Source: Novosphingobium percolationis
GTDB taxonomy: Bacteria; Pseudomonadota; Alphaproteobacteria; Sphingomonadales; Sphingomonadaceae
Direction of reading: 5' to 3'
Length of the DNA: 64,000 nt
NCBI RefSeq assembly: GCF_020179425.1
Contig: NZ_JAILYM010000002.1
Location: 310,001 to 374,000 of the forward strand
The notes beneath the pieces were generated by a model that saw only the letters and a program-made list of their open reading frames with translations, was not told the DNA's origin and ran no database searches. The position numbers were made by a program, and so were the translations under genes. Positions 55,054-62,117 of the stretch are shown piece after piece (the first letter of the stretch is position 1; each line of letters begins with the position of its first letter).

Positions 55054-56230
55054 TGGCGTGCTTCCAGTCGCGGCGGATCTTCTTGGCGAGGCTCCACTTG
55101 TGAACCTCGGTCGGGCCGTCATAGATGCGGAAGGCACGCACTTCGCGGAACATCGTCTCGACGATGGTCTTGTCGGTCACGCCCGTGCCGCCCATCACCT
55201 GCACGCACTTGTCGGCGATGCGCATCAGCGCTTCCGACACGGCGACCTTGGTCATCGAGCTTTCCACCGTGCCGAGCGAGCCGGTGTCGAGCACGCTGGC
55301 GCACCAGTCGATCATCAGCTCGCACTGCTTGATGTCGATCATGTTCTCGGCGAGCATGAAGCCGACGCCTTCGTGGTCGATCAGCGTCTTGCCGAAGGCC
55401 ATGCGGCGGTTGGCGTAATCGCTGGCGATTTCCTGCGCGCGGATGCAGCCGCCCAGCCAGCGCATGCAGTGCGACAGGCGGGCAGGGCTGAGGCGGATCT
55501 GCGCGTACTTGAAGCCTTCGCCCGCATCGCCGAGCATCTGGTCGGCGGGCACGCGCAGGTCCACGATGTCGATCTCGGCATGGCTGCCGGGCATCGAGCT
55601 GTCGATGGTGTTGGGCACGTGGGTGATGCGGATCGCCGGGTCGGGCAGGTCGACGAGGAACATGCACGCGCCGCCCTTGCTGTCGGGATCTTCCGACTTG
55701 GCCATGACGATGCCCACCTTGGCGCCTTCTGCGCCGGTGATGAAGGCCTTCTTGCCGTTGATCACCCAGTGGTTGCCGTCCTTGCGGCAAGTGGTGATCA
55801 TCATCGACGGGTCCGCGCCCGCGCCGCCCAGTTCGGCGGGCTCGGTCATGAAGAAGGCCGAGCGCGCGGTGCCTTCGACCATCGGCTTGAGGAAGCGTTC
55901 CTTCAGCATCGGGCTGCCGACGTGGCCGAGCAGGTACATGTTGCCTTCATCGGGCGCGCCGGTGTTGCAGGCGAGCATGCCGAGCGGCGAAAGGCCCGAC
56001 TTGATCAGGATCACCGCGGTTTCGCGCTGGTTGAAGTGGCTGCCATCGGGGCGGATGTGCGGGGTCAGCACGCCAGCTTCGCGGGCAAGGCCGCGCAAGT
56101 GCTGGACCAGTTCGTCGGTCGGCGCGCCATGGTGGTCGCGGCGCGTGTCCTTTTCATAGGGGACCACCACTTCGCGCACGAACTTTTCGACGCGCGCGGC
56201 CATGTCCAACGCTTCGGTGCTGATCGTCAT
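55046..56230 (-). CDS. Acyl-CoA dehydrogenase, ACAD11-type
   Basis: A 394-residue acyl-CoA dehydrogenase-fold protein. FFMTEPAELGGAGADPSMMITTC and INGKKAFITGAEGAKVGIVMAKS bind FAD. ANRRMAFGKTLIDHEGVGFMLAENM and the C-terminal RAFRIYDGPTEVHKWSLAKKI close the active site. YDGP(T/D)EVH is the variant typical of ACAD10/11-like proteins, where ordinary enzymes have YEGT. In the ACAD11/LvaC model it eliminates phosphate from 4-phosphoacyl-CoA. A palindromic operator lies 19-34 bp before the ATG. It is the promoter-proximal gene of the kinase and crotonase set. Confidence 0.9.
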   Translation of the reverse strand: MTISTEALDMAARVEKFVREVVVPYEKDTRRDHHGAPTDELVQHLRGLAREAGVLTPHIRPDGSHFNQRETAVILIKSGLSPLGMLACNTGAPDEGNMYLLGHVGSPMLKERFLKPMVEGTARSAFFMTEPAELGGAGADPSMMITTCRKDGNHWVINGKKAFITGAEGAKVGIVMAKSEDPDSKGGACMFLVDLPDPAIRITHVPNTIDSSMPGSHAEIDIVDLRVPADQMLGDAGEGFKYAQIRLSPARLSHCMRWLGGCIRAQEIASDYANRRMAFGKTLIDHEGVGFMLAENMIDIKQCELMIDWCASVLDTGSLGTVESSMTKVAVSEALMRIADKCVQVMGGTGVTDKTIVETMFREVRAFRIYDGPTEVHKWSLAKKIRRDWKHANV

Positions 56231-56248
56231 CTTGCCCTCGATGTTCTG

Positions 56249-56264
56249 TTAACCGGACGATTAA
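56249..56264. promoter_or_regulatory. Palindromic operator, acyl-CoA regulon site C
   Basis: TTAACCGGACGATTAA fits TTAAYYGNNCRRTTAA, as do the sites before the nitroreductase and thiolase genes. It ends 18 bp before the ATG of the ACAD11-type dehydrogenase on the minus strand, a position expected for a repressor overlapping the promoter. Confidence 0.7.
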
Positions 56265-56327
56265 TCGCATCGTCCATAGGCGGGCGGCGCGCTTGCGCCA
56301 ACCCGCCATTGTGCTGGCCTGATGGCC

Positions 56328-57089
56328 TTACTTCGCGCCCATGCGGATCGCGCCGTCGAGGCGGATCGTCTCGGCGTTGATCATCGGGTTCTCGATGATC
56401 GACTGCGCCAGCTGCGCGTATTCCTCGGGCTTGCCGAGGCGGCTGGGGAAGGGAACCTGCTTGCCCAGCGAATCCTGCGCTTCCTGCGGCAGCGAAGCGA
56501 GCATCGGCGTCCAGAAGATGCCCGGCGCGATGGTGTTCACGCGGATGCCATAGCGGGCGAACTCGCGCGCCACGGGCAGTGCCATGCCATGCACGCCCGC
56601 CTTCGAGGCGGCATAGGCGGCCTGGCCGACCTGGCCTTCGAACGCCGCGACCGAGGCGGTGTTGATGATCACGCCGCGCTCTTCACCCACCAACTCGGCG
56701 TCGAAGATGCGCGAGGCGAACTTCGACAGCACGTTGAAGGTGCCGATCAGGTTGATGTTCACGATCTTGGCGAAATCGGCGAGCGCGATCGCGCTGCCGT
56801 CGCGGTTCAGCACCTTCGCCGGCGGGGCGATGCCCGCGCAGTTGACGAGGATGCGCGCCTTGCCGTGCGCGGCTTCGGCGGCTTCGAGGCCGGCCTGCAC
56901 CGAGGCTTCGTCGGTCACGTTGACGCTGAAGAACTTGCCGCCGATTTCCTTGGCCAGCGCTTCACCGGCTTCGGCGTTGAGGTCGAACAGCGCAACCTTG
57001 GCGCCCAGCGAAGCCAGCCGCGTGGCGGTTGCGGCGCCAAGGCCCGATGCGCCGCCGGTGACAACCGCGGCGAGTCCGTTGATCTGCAT
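56328..57089 (-). CDS. SDR, 3-hydroxyacyl-CoA dehydrogenase type (HSD10-like)
   Basis: A 253-residue SDR closely resembling the protein at 33121-33906. Shared features are TGGASGLGAATA, VALFDLN, RILVNCAG, NTASVAA(F/E)xGQxGQA(A/S)Y(A/S)ASKAG, APGIFWTPML and the end TIRLDGAIRMGAK. An NAD-dependent 3-hydroxyacyl-CoA dehydrogenase role is likely. It could instead oxidise a 4-hydroxy or reduce a 4-oxo group, as LvaD does in the levulinate pathway. It is divergent from the TetR gene with a perfect palindrome between, and 97 bases upstream of the dehydrogenase gene, so it probably has its own control. Confidence 0.9.
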   Translation of the reverse strand: MQINGLAAVVTGGASGLGAATATRLASLGAKVALFDLNAEAGEALAKEIGGKFFSVNVTDEASVQAGLEAAEAAHGKARILVNCAGIAPPAKVLNRDGSAIALADFAKIVNINLIGTFNVLSKFASRIFDAELVGEERGVIINTASVAAFEGQVGQAAYAASKAGVHGMALPVAREFARYGIRVNTIAPGIFWTPMLASLPQEAQDSLGKQVPFPSRLGKPEEYAQLAQSIIENPMINAETIRLDGAIRMGAK

Positions 57090-57111
57090 TCGTGCACTCC
57101 CGATCGAGAAA

Positions 57112-57131
57112 AATCTACTAGCGAGTAGATT
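57112..57131. promoter_or_regulatory. Perfect 20-bp palindrome between SDR and TetR genes
   Basis: AATCTACTAGCGAGTAGATT has perfect eight-base arms around AGCG. It lies midway in the 75-bp divergent gap, 23 bp from the SDR start and 34 bp from the TetR start. It is the expected operator of the adjacent TetR regulator, allowing control of both genes. Confidence 0.85.
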
Positions 57132-57164
57132 GCATTCCAGTGGGTAAAATGTCAATCGAAAGGC

Positions 57165-57815
57165 GTGAACGAAACCCCTGCCCAAAACGCCAAGTCGTCG
57201 CCAGCATCGCCTTTCGCCGATGCCGCGCAGCGCAAGGCCGCGAGGCTGGCAAAGCGCGAAGCGGTGCTGCTCGCGGCGGTGCGGATGTTCAACGAGCGCG
57301 GCTTTCATGCGACCTCGCTCGATGACGTGGCGTTCAGCCTCGGCGTGTCGAAGCCGACGATCTACCACTACCTTGGCAACAAGGATCAGGTGCTGCTCGA
57401 ATGCGTCTCGATCGGCCTCGCCCAGTTGCAGCAGGCGGCGGACGAGGCGCGCGCGCGACCGGGGCGGGGCATCGACCGGCTGCGCTTCTTCCTCGAACGC
57501 TATGCCCAGGTGAACATGGAGGACTTCGGCCGCTGCGTGATCCGCACGGGCGAGGAACTGCTGTCGCCGACAAGCGCCGCCCGCTTCCGCGCGAAGAAGC
57601 GCGAGATCGACGACGCCCTGCGCGCGCTGATCGAGGAAGGCATGGCCGACGGCTCCGTCGCCGCCTCCGATCCGCGCCTGCTCGCCTTCACGCTGGCGGG
57701 CGCGCTCAACTGGCCCGCGCGCTGGTTCGATCCCACCGGCCCGCTGACTCGCGAACAGGCCGCGCACGGCATGGTCGAAGTTCTCCTCAACGGTTTCGCC
57801 CCGCGCGCGGACTGA
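57165..57815 (+). CDS. TetR-family transcriptional regulator
   Basis: A 216-residue TetR regulator. An unusual 30-residue N-terminal extension (NETPAQNAKSSPASPFADAAQ) precedes the helix-turn-helix AVLLAAVRMFNERGFHATSLDDVAFSLGVSKPTIYHYLGNKDQVL. The C-terminal ligand domain (TetR_C, FALTLAGALNWPARWFDP-like) resembles KstR2/FadR-type acyl-CoA sensors. The GTG start has AAAGG close to it. It is divergent from the SDR gene and probably binds the palindrome between them. Confidence 0.92.
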   Translation: MNETPAQNAKSSPASPFADAAQRKAARLAKREAVLLAAVRMFNERGFHATSLDDVAFSLGVSKPTIYHYLGNKDQVLLECVSIGLAQLQQAADEARARPGRGIDRLRFFLERYAQVNMEDFGRCVIRTGEELLSPTSAARFRAKKREIDDALRALIEEGMADGSVAASDPRLLAFTLAGALNWPARWFDPTGPLTREQAAHGMVEVLLNGFAPRAD

Positions 57816-57884
57816 TCCGTCCTTTTCCCCACCGAATCCCCTGCCGCGCTTGCAAATCGGCGGAATCTGGCCGAATCTTCCCCC

Positions 57885-58904
57885 ATGCTTCCGGCAATCT
57901 TCGGCCTGTCCGGCCCGGTCCTCACCGACGACGAGCGCGCCTTCTTCCGCGATGCGGACCCGGCGGGCTACATCCTGTTCGGCCGCAACGTCGAAAGCCG
58001 CGCGCAATTGCGTGCGCTGACCGACGATCTGCGCGCGCTTCATGGCCGGATGCGCACTTTCATCTGCATCGACCAGGAAGGGGGCCGCGTCGCCCGGATG
58101 AAGCCGCCGGTCTGGGCCGCCTATCCTCCCGGCGAACGCTTCGACCGGCTGTGGGATACAGCGCCCGCCAGCGCGATCGAGGCGATGCGCGCCAATGCCG
58201 AAGCGCTGGGCCTCGATCTGGCCGAGGCCGGGATCAGCGTCGATTGCCTCCCGCTGCTCGATGTGCGCGAACCCGGCGCGCACGACGTGATCGGCGACCG
58301 CGCGCTGGGCAGCGAACCCTTGCGCGTCGCCGCGCTGGGCCGCGCCACGCTTGATGGCCTGCTGCGGGCAGGCGTCATGGGTGTGGTCAAGCATATGCCC
58401 GGCCACGGCCGCGCGCAGGCCGACAGCCACAAGGAGCTGCCCACCGTTACCGCTTCGGCGGAGGAACTGGAGCGCGACTTGCGGCCCTTCCGCAGGCTCA
58501 AGGATGCCGCCGTGGCCATGACCGCGCACGTCCGCTTCACCGCGTGGGACGACCAGAACCCGGCCACCCATTCGGCTTTCGTGATCGAGGAGATCATCCG
58601 CAAGCAGATCGGCTTCGACGGCCTGCTGCTCACCGACGATCTCGACATGCAGGCGTTGGGCGGCACCGTGCCCGACCGCGCCGCCCGCGCGCAGGCTGCG
58701 GGCTGCGACATCGCCTTGAATTGCTGGGCGAAGATGGACGACATGGTCGGCATCGCGCAGGCGCTGTCGCCGATGAGCGCCAAGACCGCCGAGCGGCTGG
58801 AGCGCGCGCTGGTGCCGACCGCCGCCTTCGACGGCCCGATCGACATGGCCGCGCAAGCCGCGTTGGTGGACAAGCGCGACAAGCTGCTCGCGCTTGTTGG
58901 ATGA
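57885..58904 (+). CDS. nagZ: Beta-N-acetylhexosaminidase (peptidoglycan recycling)
   Basis: A 339-residue GH3 glycosidase that removes GlcNAc from anhydro-muropeptides in the cytoplasm. ICIDQEGGRVARMKPP, DCLPLLDVREPGAHDVIGDRALG, VVKHMPGHGRAQADSHKELP (the catalytic loop with His) and LLTDDLDMQALGG (Asp nucleophile) are conserved. The ATG lies 70 bases after the TetR stop. It restarts the conserved series nagZ-scpA-scpB-tatABC whose usual upstream neighbours argS and SPOR are 4.7 kb away. Confidence 0.95.
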   Translation: MLPAIFGLSGPVLTDDERAFFRDADPAGYILFGRNVESRAQLRALTDDLRALHGRMRTFICIDQEGGRVARMKPPVWAAYPPGERFDRLWDTAPASAIEAMRANAEALGLDLAEAGISVDCLPLLDVREPGAHDVIGDRALGSEPLRVAALGRATLDGLLRAGVMGVVKHMPGHGRAQADSHKELPTVTASAEELERDLRPFRRLKDAAVAMTAHVRFTAWDDQNPATHSAFVIEEIIRKQIGFDGLLLTDDLDMQALGGTVPDRAARAQAAGCDIALNCWAKMDDMVGIAQALSPMSAKTAERLERALVPTAAFDGPIDMAAQAALVDKRDKLLALVG

Positions 58905-58917
58905 AAAGGGGCGCGTG

Positions 58918-59739
58918 ATGGAAGAGGCCGCCTCCCCCTCCAGCCTGTTCGATGGCGACGAGGTGTGGGACGGCCTGCCCGCCAGCGCCCCTGCGCGCGA
59001 CGACGCGGCGCTCTATCTGGAGCTTGAGAACTGGGAAGGCCCGCTCGACTTGCTGCTCGATCTCGCGCGGCGGCAGAAGGTCGATCTGCGCACGATCTCG
59101 ATCCTCGATCTCGTTGACCAGTACCTCGGCTATATCGACCGTGCCGAGGCGATGCGGCTGGAACTGGCTGCCGACTATCTCGTGATGGCGGCATGGCTCG
59201 CTTACCTCAAGTCGCTGCTGCTGCTGCCGCGCGACCCCGAGATGCAGCCTTCGCCCGAAGAACTCGCGCTGCGCCTGCAACTGCGCCTGCAACGGCTCGG
59301 CGCGATGCGCGAGGCAGGCGCGCGGCTGATGGGGCGCGACCGGCTGGGCCGCGACGTGTTCCTGCGCGCGGCGCCCGAAGGCCTGCGCGTCGATCGTCGC
59401 CACCGCTGGACCTGCGACCTGTTCGACGTGATCCAGGCCTATGGCGCGGTCAAGGCGCGCACCGCGCCGGTCGTCCACATGGTGCGCGAACGCGCGGTGA
59501 TGACGCTCGAATCCGCGCTTTCGCGCGTGGCGGCGCTGCTTGGCACCTCGCTCGAATGGCAGGACTTGCGCAGCTTCCTGCCGCCGCGCGCGGAGCCGGG
59601 TTGGGAAGACCCGATGCTGCGCCGCTCGGCGCTCGCCTCCAGCTTCGTCGCTGCGCTTGAACTCGCCAAGCAGGGCAAGGCGGAGATCCTGCAGGACGAG
59701 ACGTTCGGCCCGATCCTCGTGCGTGCGCTCGCCGCATGA
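58918..59739 (+). CDS. scpA: Segregation and condensation protein A
   Basis: A 273-residue kleisin that bridges SMC heads with ScpB. LENWEGPLDLLLDLARRQKVDLRTISILDLVDQYL is the N-terminal SMC-binding region, DYLVMAAWLAYLKSLLLLP follows, and the C-terminal winged helix ends ELAKQGKAEILQDETFGPILV. The ATG at 58918 has AAAAGGGG about eight bases upstream; an in-frame TTG inside nagZ is a weaker alternative. The stop overlaps scpB (ATGA). Confidence 0.95.
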   Translation: MEEAASPSSLFDGDEVWDGLPASAPARDDAALYLELENWEGPLDLLLDLARRQKVDLRTISILDLVDQYLGYIDRAEAMRLELAADYLVMAAWLAYLKSLLLLPRDPEMQPSPEELALRLQLRLQRLGAMREAGARLMGRDRLGRDVFLRAAPEGLRVDRRHRWTCDLFDVIQAYGAVKARTAPVVHMVRERAVMTLESALSRVAALLGTSLEWQDLRSFLPPRAEPGWEDPMLRRSALASSFVAALELAKQGKAEILQDETFGPILVRALAA

Positions 59740-60341
59740 GCGCGCCCGATGACCTCGTTCGCGCGGTGGAAGCGACACTGTTCGCCAGCGAAAAGCCCCT
59801 GACCGCAGAAGAGATTTCCCGCCATCTCGGTGGCGCGATGGTCCGTTCGGCGCTGGCCGAGTTGGCCGCGCACTATGAGGGGCGGGGCATCGAGCTGGTC
59901 GAGCGGGGCGGGCGCTGGCACTTCCAGACGGCGGGCGACCTTGCCCACCTGCTCCGCCGCGAAAAGGAGGACGTGCGCCGCCTGTCGCGCGCGGCGACCG
60001 AGGCGCTGGCCATCGTCGCCTACCACGAACCCGTCAGCCGTGCGGAAATCGAGGCGATCCGTGGCGTCCAGACCGCCAAGGGCACGCTGGACGTGTTGAT
60101 GGAGGCAGGCTGGGTGCGCGTGGCGGGCCGCCGCGAAGTGCCGGGCCGCCCCACGATCTATGCGACGACGCCCGAATTCCTCGCGCATTTCAGCCTTTCC
60201 AGCCGCCGCGACCTGCCCGGAATCGACGAATTGCGCGCGGCGGGCCTGCTCGATCCGGTGGACGACGCCTATGCGCTATTGACGGGGGGCGAGGACGGAG
60301 ACAGGGGGCCGAACTCGGAAAAGGAAGATGAATCTTCCTGA
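59736..60341 (+). CDS. scpB: Segregation and condensation protein B
   Basis: A 201-residue partner of ScpA in the SMC condensin. Two winged-helix domains are visible: [22 protein letters not shown] and [60 protein letters not shown] in consecutive conserved blocks. The acidic tail ([16 protein letters not shown]) is typical of the variable C-terminus. Translationally coupled to scpA. Confidence 0.95.
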   Translation: MSAPDDLVRAVEATLFASEKPLTAEEISRHLGGAMVRSALAELAAHYEGRGIELVERGGRWHFQTAGDLAHLLRREKEDVRRLSRAATEALAIVAYHEPVSRAEIEAIRGVQTAKGTLDVLMEAGWVRVAGRREVPGRPTIYATTPEFLAHFSLSSRRDLPGIDELRAAGLLDPVDDAYALLTGGEDGDRGPNSEKEDESS

Positions 60342-60397
60342 GCATTGCTGGCAAGTTGGACAGCGATGTCCTATCTGGGGGCCGAAGGAGAATTGAA

Positions 60398-60646
60398 ATG
60401 GGTGGCCTTTCCCTACCGCACCTGATCATCCTGGCGCTGGTGGTCCTGATCCTGTTCGGCCGTGGCCGCATTTCCGAAATGATGGGCGATTTCGGCAAGG
60501 GCATCAAAAGCTTCAAGCAAGGCATGAACGAAGAGACCGACCGTCCCGTCGGCCCGCCGCCCGCGCAGTTGCAGCAGCAGGTGCCGCCGCCTGTCGCCCC
60601 GCAGCCGGTTCCGACCGAGCAGCAGAACAACGGCCCTGTCGCCTGA
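60398..60646 (+). CDS. tatA: Sec-independent translocase protein TatA
   Basis: An 82-residue single-helix protein. [21 protein letters not shown] is the membrane helix and hinge with FG, followed by the amphipathic helix [19 protein letters not shown] and a Pro/Gln-rich tail. It builds the pore-forming part of the Tat system that exports folded, often cofactor-loaded proteins. AAGGAG seven bases before the ATG is the best ribosome site in the group. The 56 bases after scpB may contain a promoter. Confidence 0.95.
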   Translation: MGGLSLPHLIILALVVLILFGRGRISEMMGDFGKGIKSFKQGMNEETDRPVGPPPAQLQQQVPPPVAPQPVPTEQQNNGPVA

Positions 60647-60671
60647 TTTCCCTCGTTTTTCAGGCTGACGC

Positions 60672-61088
60672 ATGTTCGATGTAGCGCCTTCGGAGCTGCT
60701 GCTGGTGGTCATCGTGGCGATCGTCGTGATCGGCCCGAAGGATCTGCCCATGGCGCTGCGCACCGCAGGCCGCTGGATCGGGCGGATTCGGCGCGTTTCC
60801 AATCACTTCCGTTCCGGCATCGAAACCATGATCCGCGAGGCGGAGCTGGAGGAGATGGAGCGCAAGTGGAAGGAGCAGAACGCCGCGATCATGGCTGCGC
60901 ATCCCACCCCGGATGCCGCCGCCGGCCAGACCGTGGAGGCCGCTTCGGACCAGAATCAGGCGTTCCCTCAACCCCTTGCGCCCGAAATCGCGGCGCATGG
61001 GCTGACGGCACCTGACGATACCCGAACGACACCTGACCATACACCGGATGCACCTGAGGCACCCCAGGAGGCACCCAAGGCGCCATGA
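60672..61088 (+). CDS. tatB: Sec-independent translocase protein TatB
   Basis: A 138-residue protein. MFDVAPSELLLVVIVAIVVIGPKDLP is the N-terminal helix with the conserved Glu and the GP hinge, and the amphipathic helix RTAGRWIGRIRRVSNHFRSG follows. The C-terminal half is Pro/Thr/Asp-rich and carries short degenerate repeats. It forms the twin-arginine signal receptor with TatC. Its stop overlaps the tatC ATG. Confidence 0.94.
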   Translation: MFDVAPSELLLVVIVAIVVIGPKDLPMALRTAGRWIGRIRRVSNHFRSGIETMIREAELEEMERKWKEQNAAIMAAHPTPDAAAGQTVEAASDQNQAFPQPLAPEIAAHGLTAPDDTRTTPDHTPDAPEAPQEAPKAP

Positions 61089-61888
61089 TCCCGGTACGCG
61101 ACATCGACGAGACGCAGGCCCCGCTGATGGACCACCTGGTCGAACTGCGCGCGCGCCTGCTGCGCTGCGTTTACGCGCTCGCGATCGCCTCGGCGGTGTC
61201 GTACTATTTCGTCGACCAGATCCTCGCGATCCTCGTCCATCCGCTGTCGACCGCGTTCCCCGACGGCCACGGGAAGCTGATCTATACCAAGCTCTATTCG
61301 GCGTTCTTCGTGAACCTTAAGGTGGCGCTGTTCTCGGGCTTCCTGTTCAGCTTCCCGGTCGTCGCCAACCAGCTCTGGGCCTTCGTCGCGCCGGGGCTTT
61401 ATGCGCGCGAGAAGAAAGCGTTTCTGCCGTTCCTGATCGCCACGCCGGTGCTGTTCGGCATGGGGGCGAGCCTTGCCTACTTCGTCGTGATGCCGACCGC
61501 CTTCAAATGGTTCGTGGGCTTCCAGGGCGACAAGGGCGGGCTGCAGCTGGAAGCATTGCCGGGGATCGAGGAGTATCTCAGCCTCGTCATGCAGTTCATC
61601 CTGGCCTTCGGGGTGAGCTTCCTGCTGCCGGTGCTGCTGATGCTGTTGCAGCGCGCCGGGATCGTCGAGCGCAAGCAGCTGGTGGCCGCGCGCCGCTACG
61701 TGATCGTCGGCATCACCGCGCTCGCTGCCGTGATCACGCCGCCGGACGTGGTGTCGCAGCTCATGCTCGCGGTGCCGTTGGTGGTGCTGTTCGAAGGCAC
61801 GCTGATCGTCATGCGCTTCGTCGAAAAGCGCGAGGCGCTGGCAAAGGCGGCCGAAGAATCCTCGCAGGCAGCCACCCCGGTTCCCTGA
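61085..61888 (+). CDS. tatC: Sec-independent translocase protein TatC
   Basis: A 267-residue six-helix membrane protein. DHLVELRARLLRCVYALAIASAVSYYF is the N-terminal signal-binding segment. SGFLFSFPVVANQLWAFVAPGLYAREKKAFLPF carries the conserved FAPGL and Glu-containing loop, and ITALAAVITPPDVVSQLMLAVPLVVLFE is helix 5-6. It is the core receptor of the Tat translocase. It closes the nagZ-scpA-scpB-tatABC run; a GC-rich hairpin lies 14 bases after its stop. Confidence 0.96.
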   Translation: MIPVRDIDETQAPLMDHLVELRARLLRCVYALAIASAVSYYFVDQILAILVHPLSTAFPDGHGKLIYTKLYSAFFVNLKVALFSGFLFSFPVVANQLWAFVAPGLYAREKKAFLPFLIATPVLFGMGASLAYFVVMPTAFKWFVGFQGDKGGLQLEALPGIEEYLSLVMQFILAFGVSFLLPVLLMLLQRAGIVERKQLVAARRYVIVGITALAAVITPPDVVSQLMLAVPLVVLFEGTLIVMRFVEKREALAKAAEESSQAATPVP

Positions 61889-61901
61889 TCCAGAACGGGA
61901 T

Positions 61902-61932
61902 CGGGGCAGGCGGCGCATCGCCACCCGCCCCG
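61902..61932 (+). terminator. GC-rich hairpin after tatC
   Basis: CGGGGCAGGCGGC and GCCACCCGCCCCG form a 13-bp imperfect stem around GCATC, 14 bases after the tatC stop. It lacks a T run, so it may define the 3' end through rho or processing. The remaining bases up to the amidohydrolase gene (61933-62117) show no gene or clear signal. Confidence 0.5.
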
Positions 61933-62117
61933 AGACGAGACATCGTATTCATTCGCGCCTTCATCCGGTCGGCCCCGCATCGGACGGGATGGGGGGAGGT
62001 GCCCTGGCGGGACCGCACCGGATACGACAGGGGATGGAAGGTGTACGCCTGAAAACCCGTCGTAACGCAGGCATCGGGGGAACCGCAGCGCCCCCTCAGC
62101 CCTTCCGCGTCGCGCCC

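Noticed and set aside
57090..58856. Upstream extension of the minus-strand SDR frame to 842 residues, a possible giant fusion
   Set aside because: The extra part is antisense to the TetR gene and nagZ and shows no domain. The SDR has a proper ATG and N-terminus at 57089.
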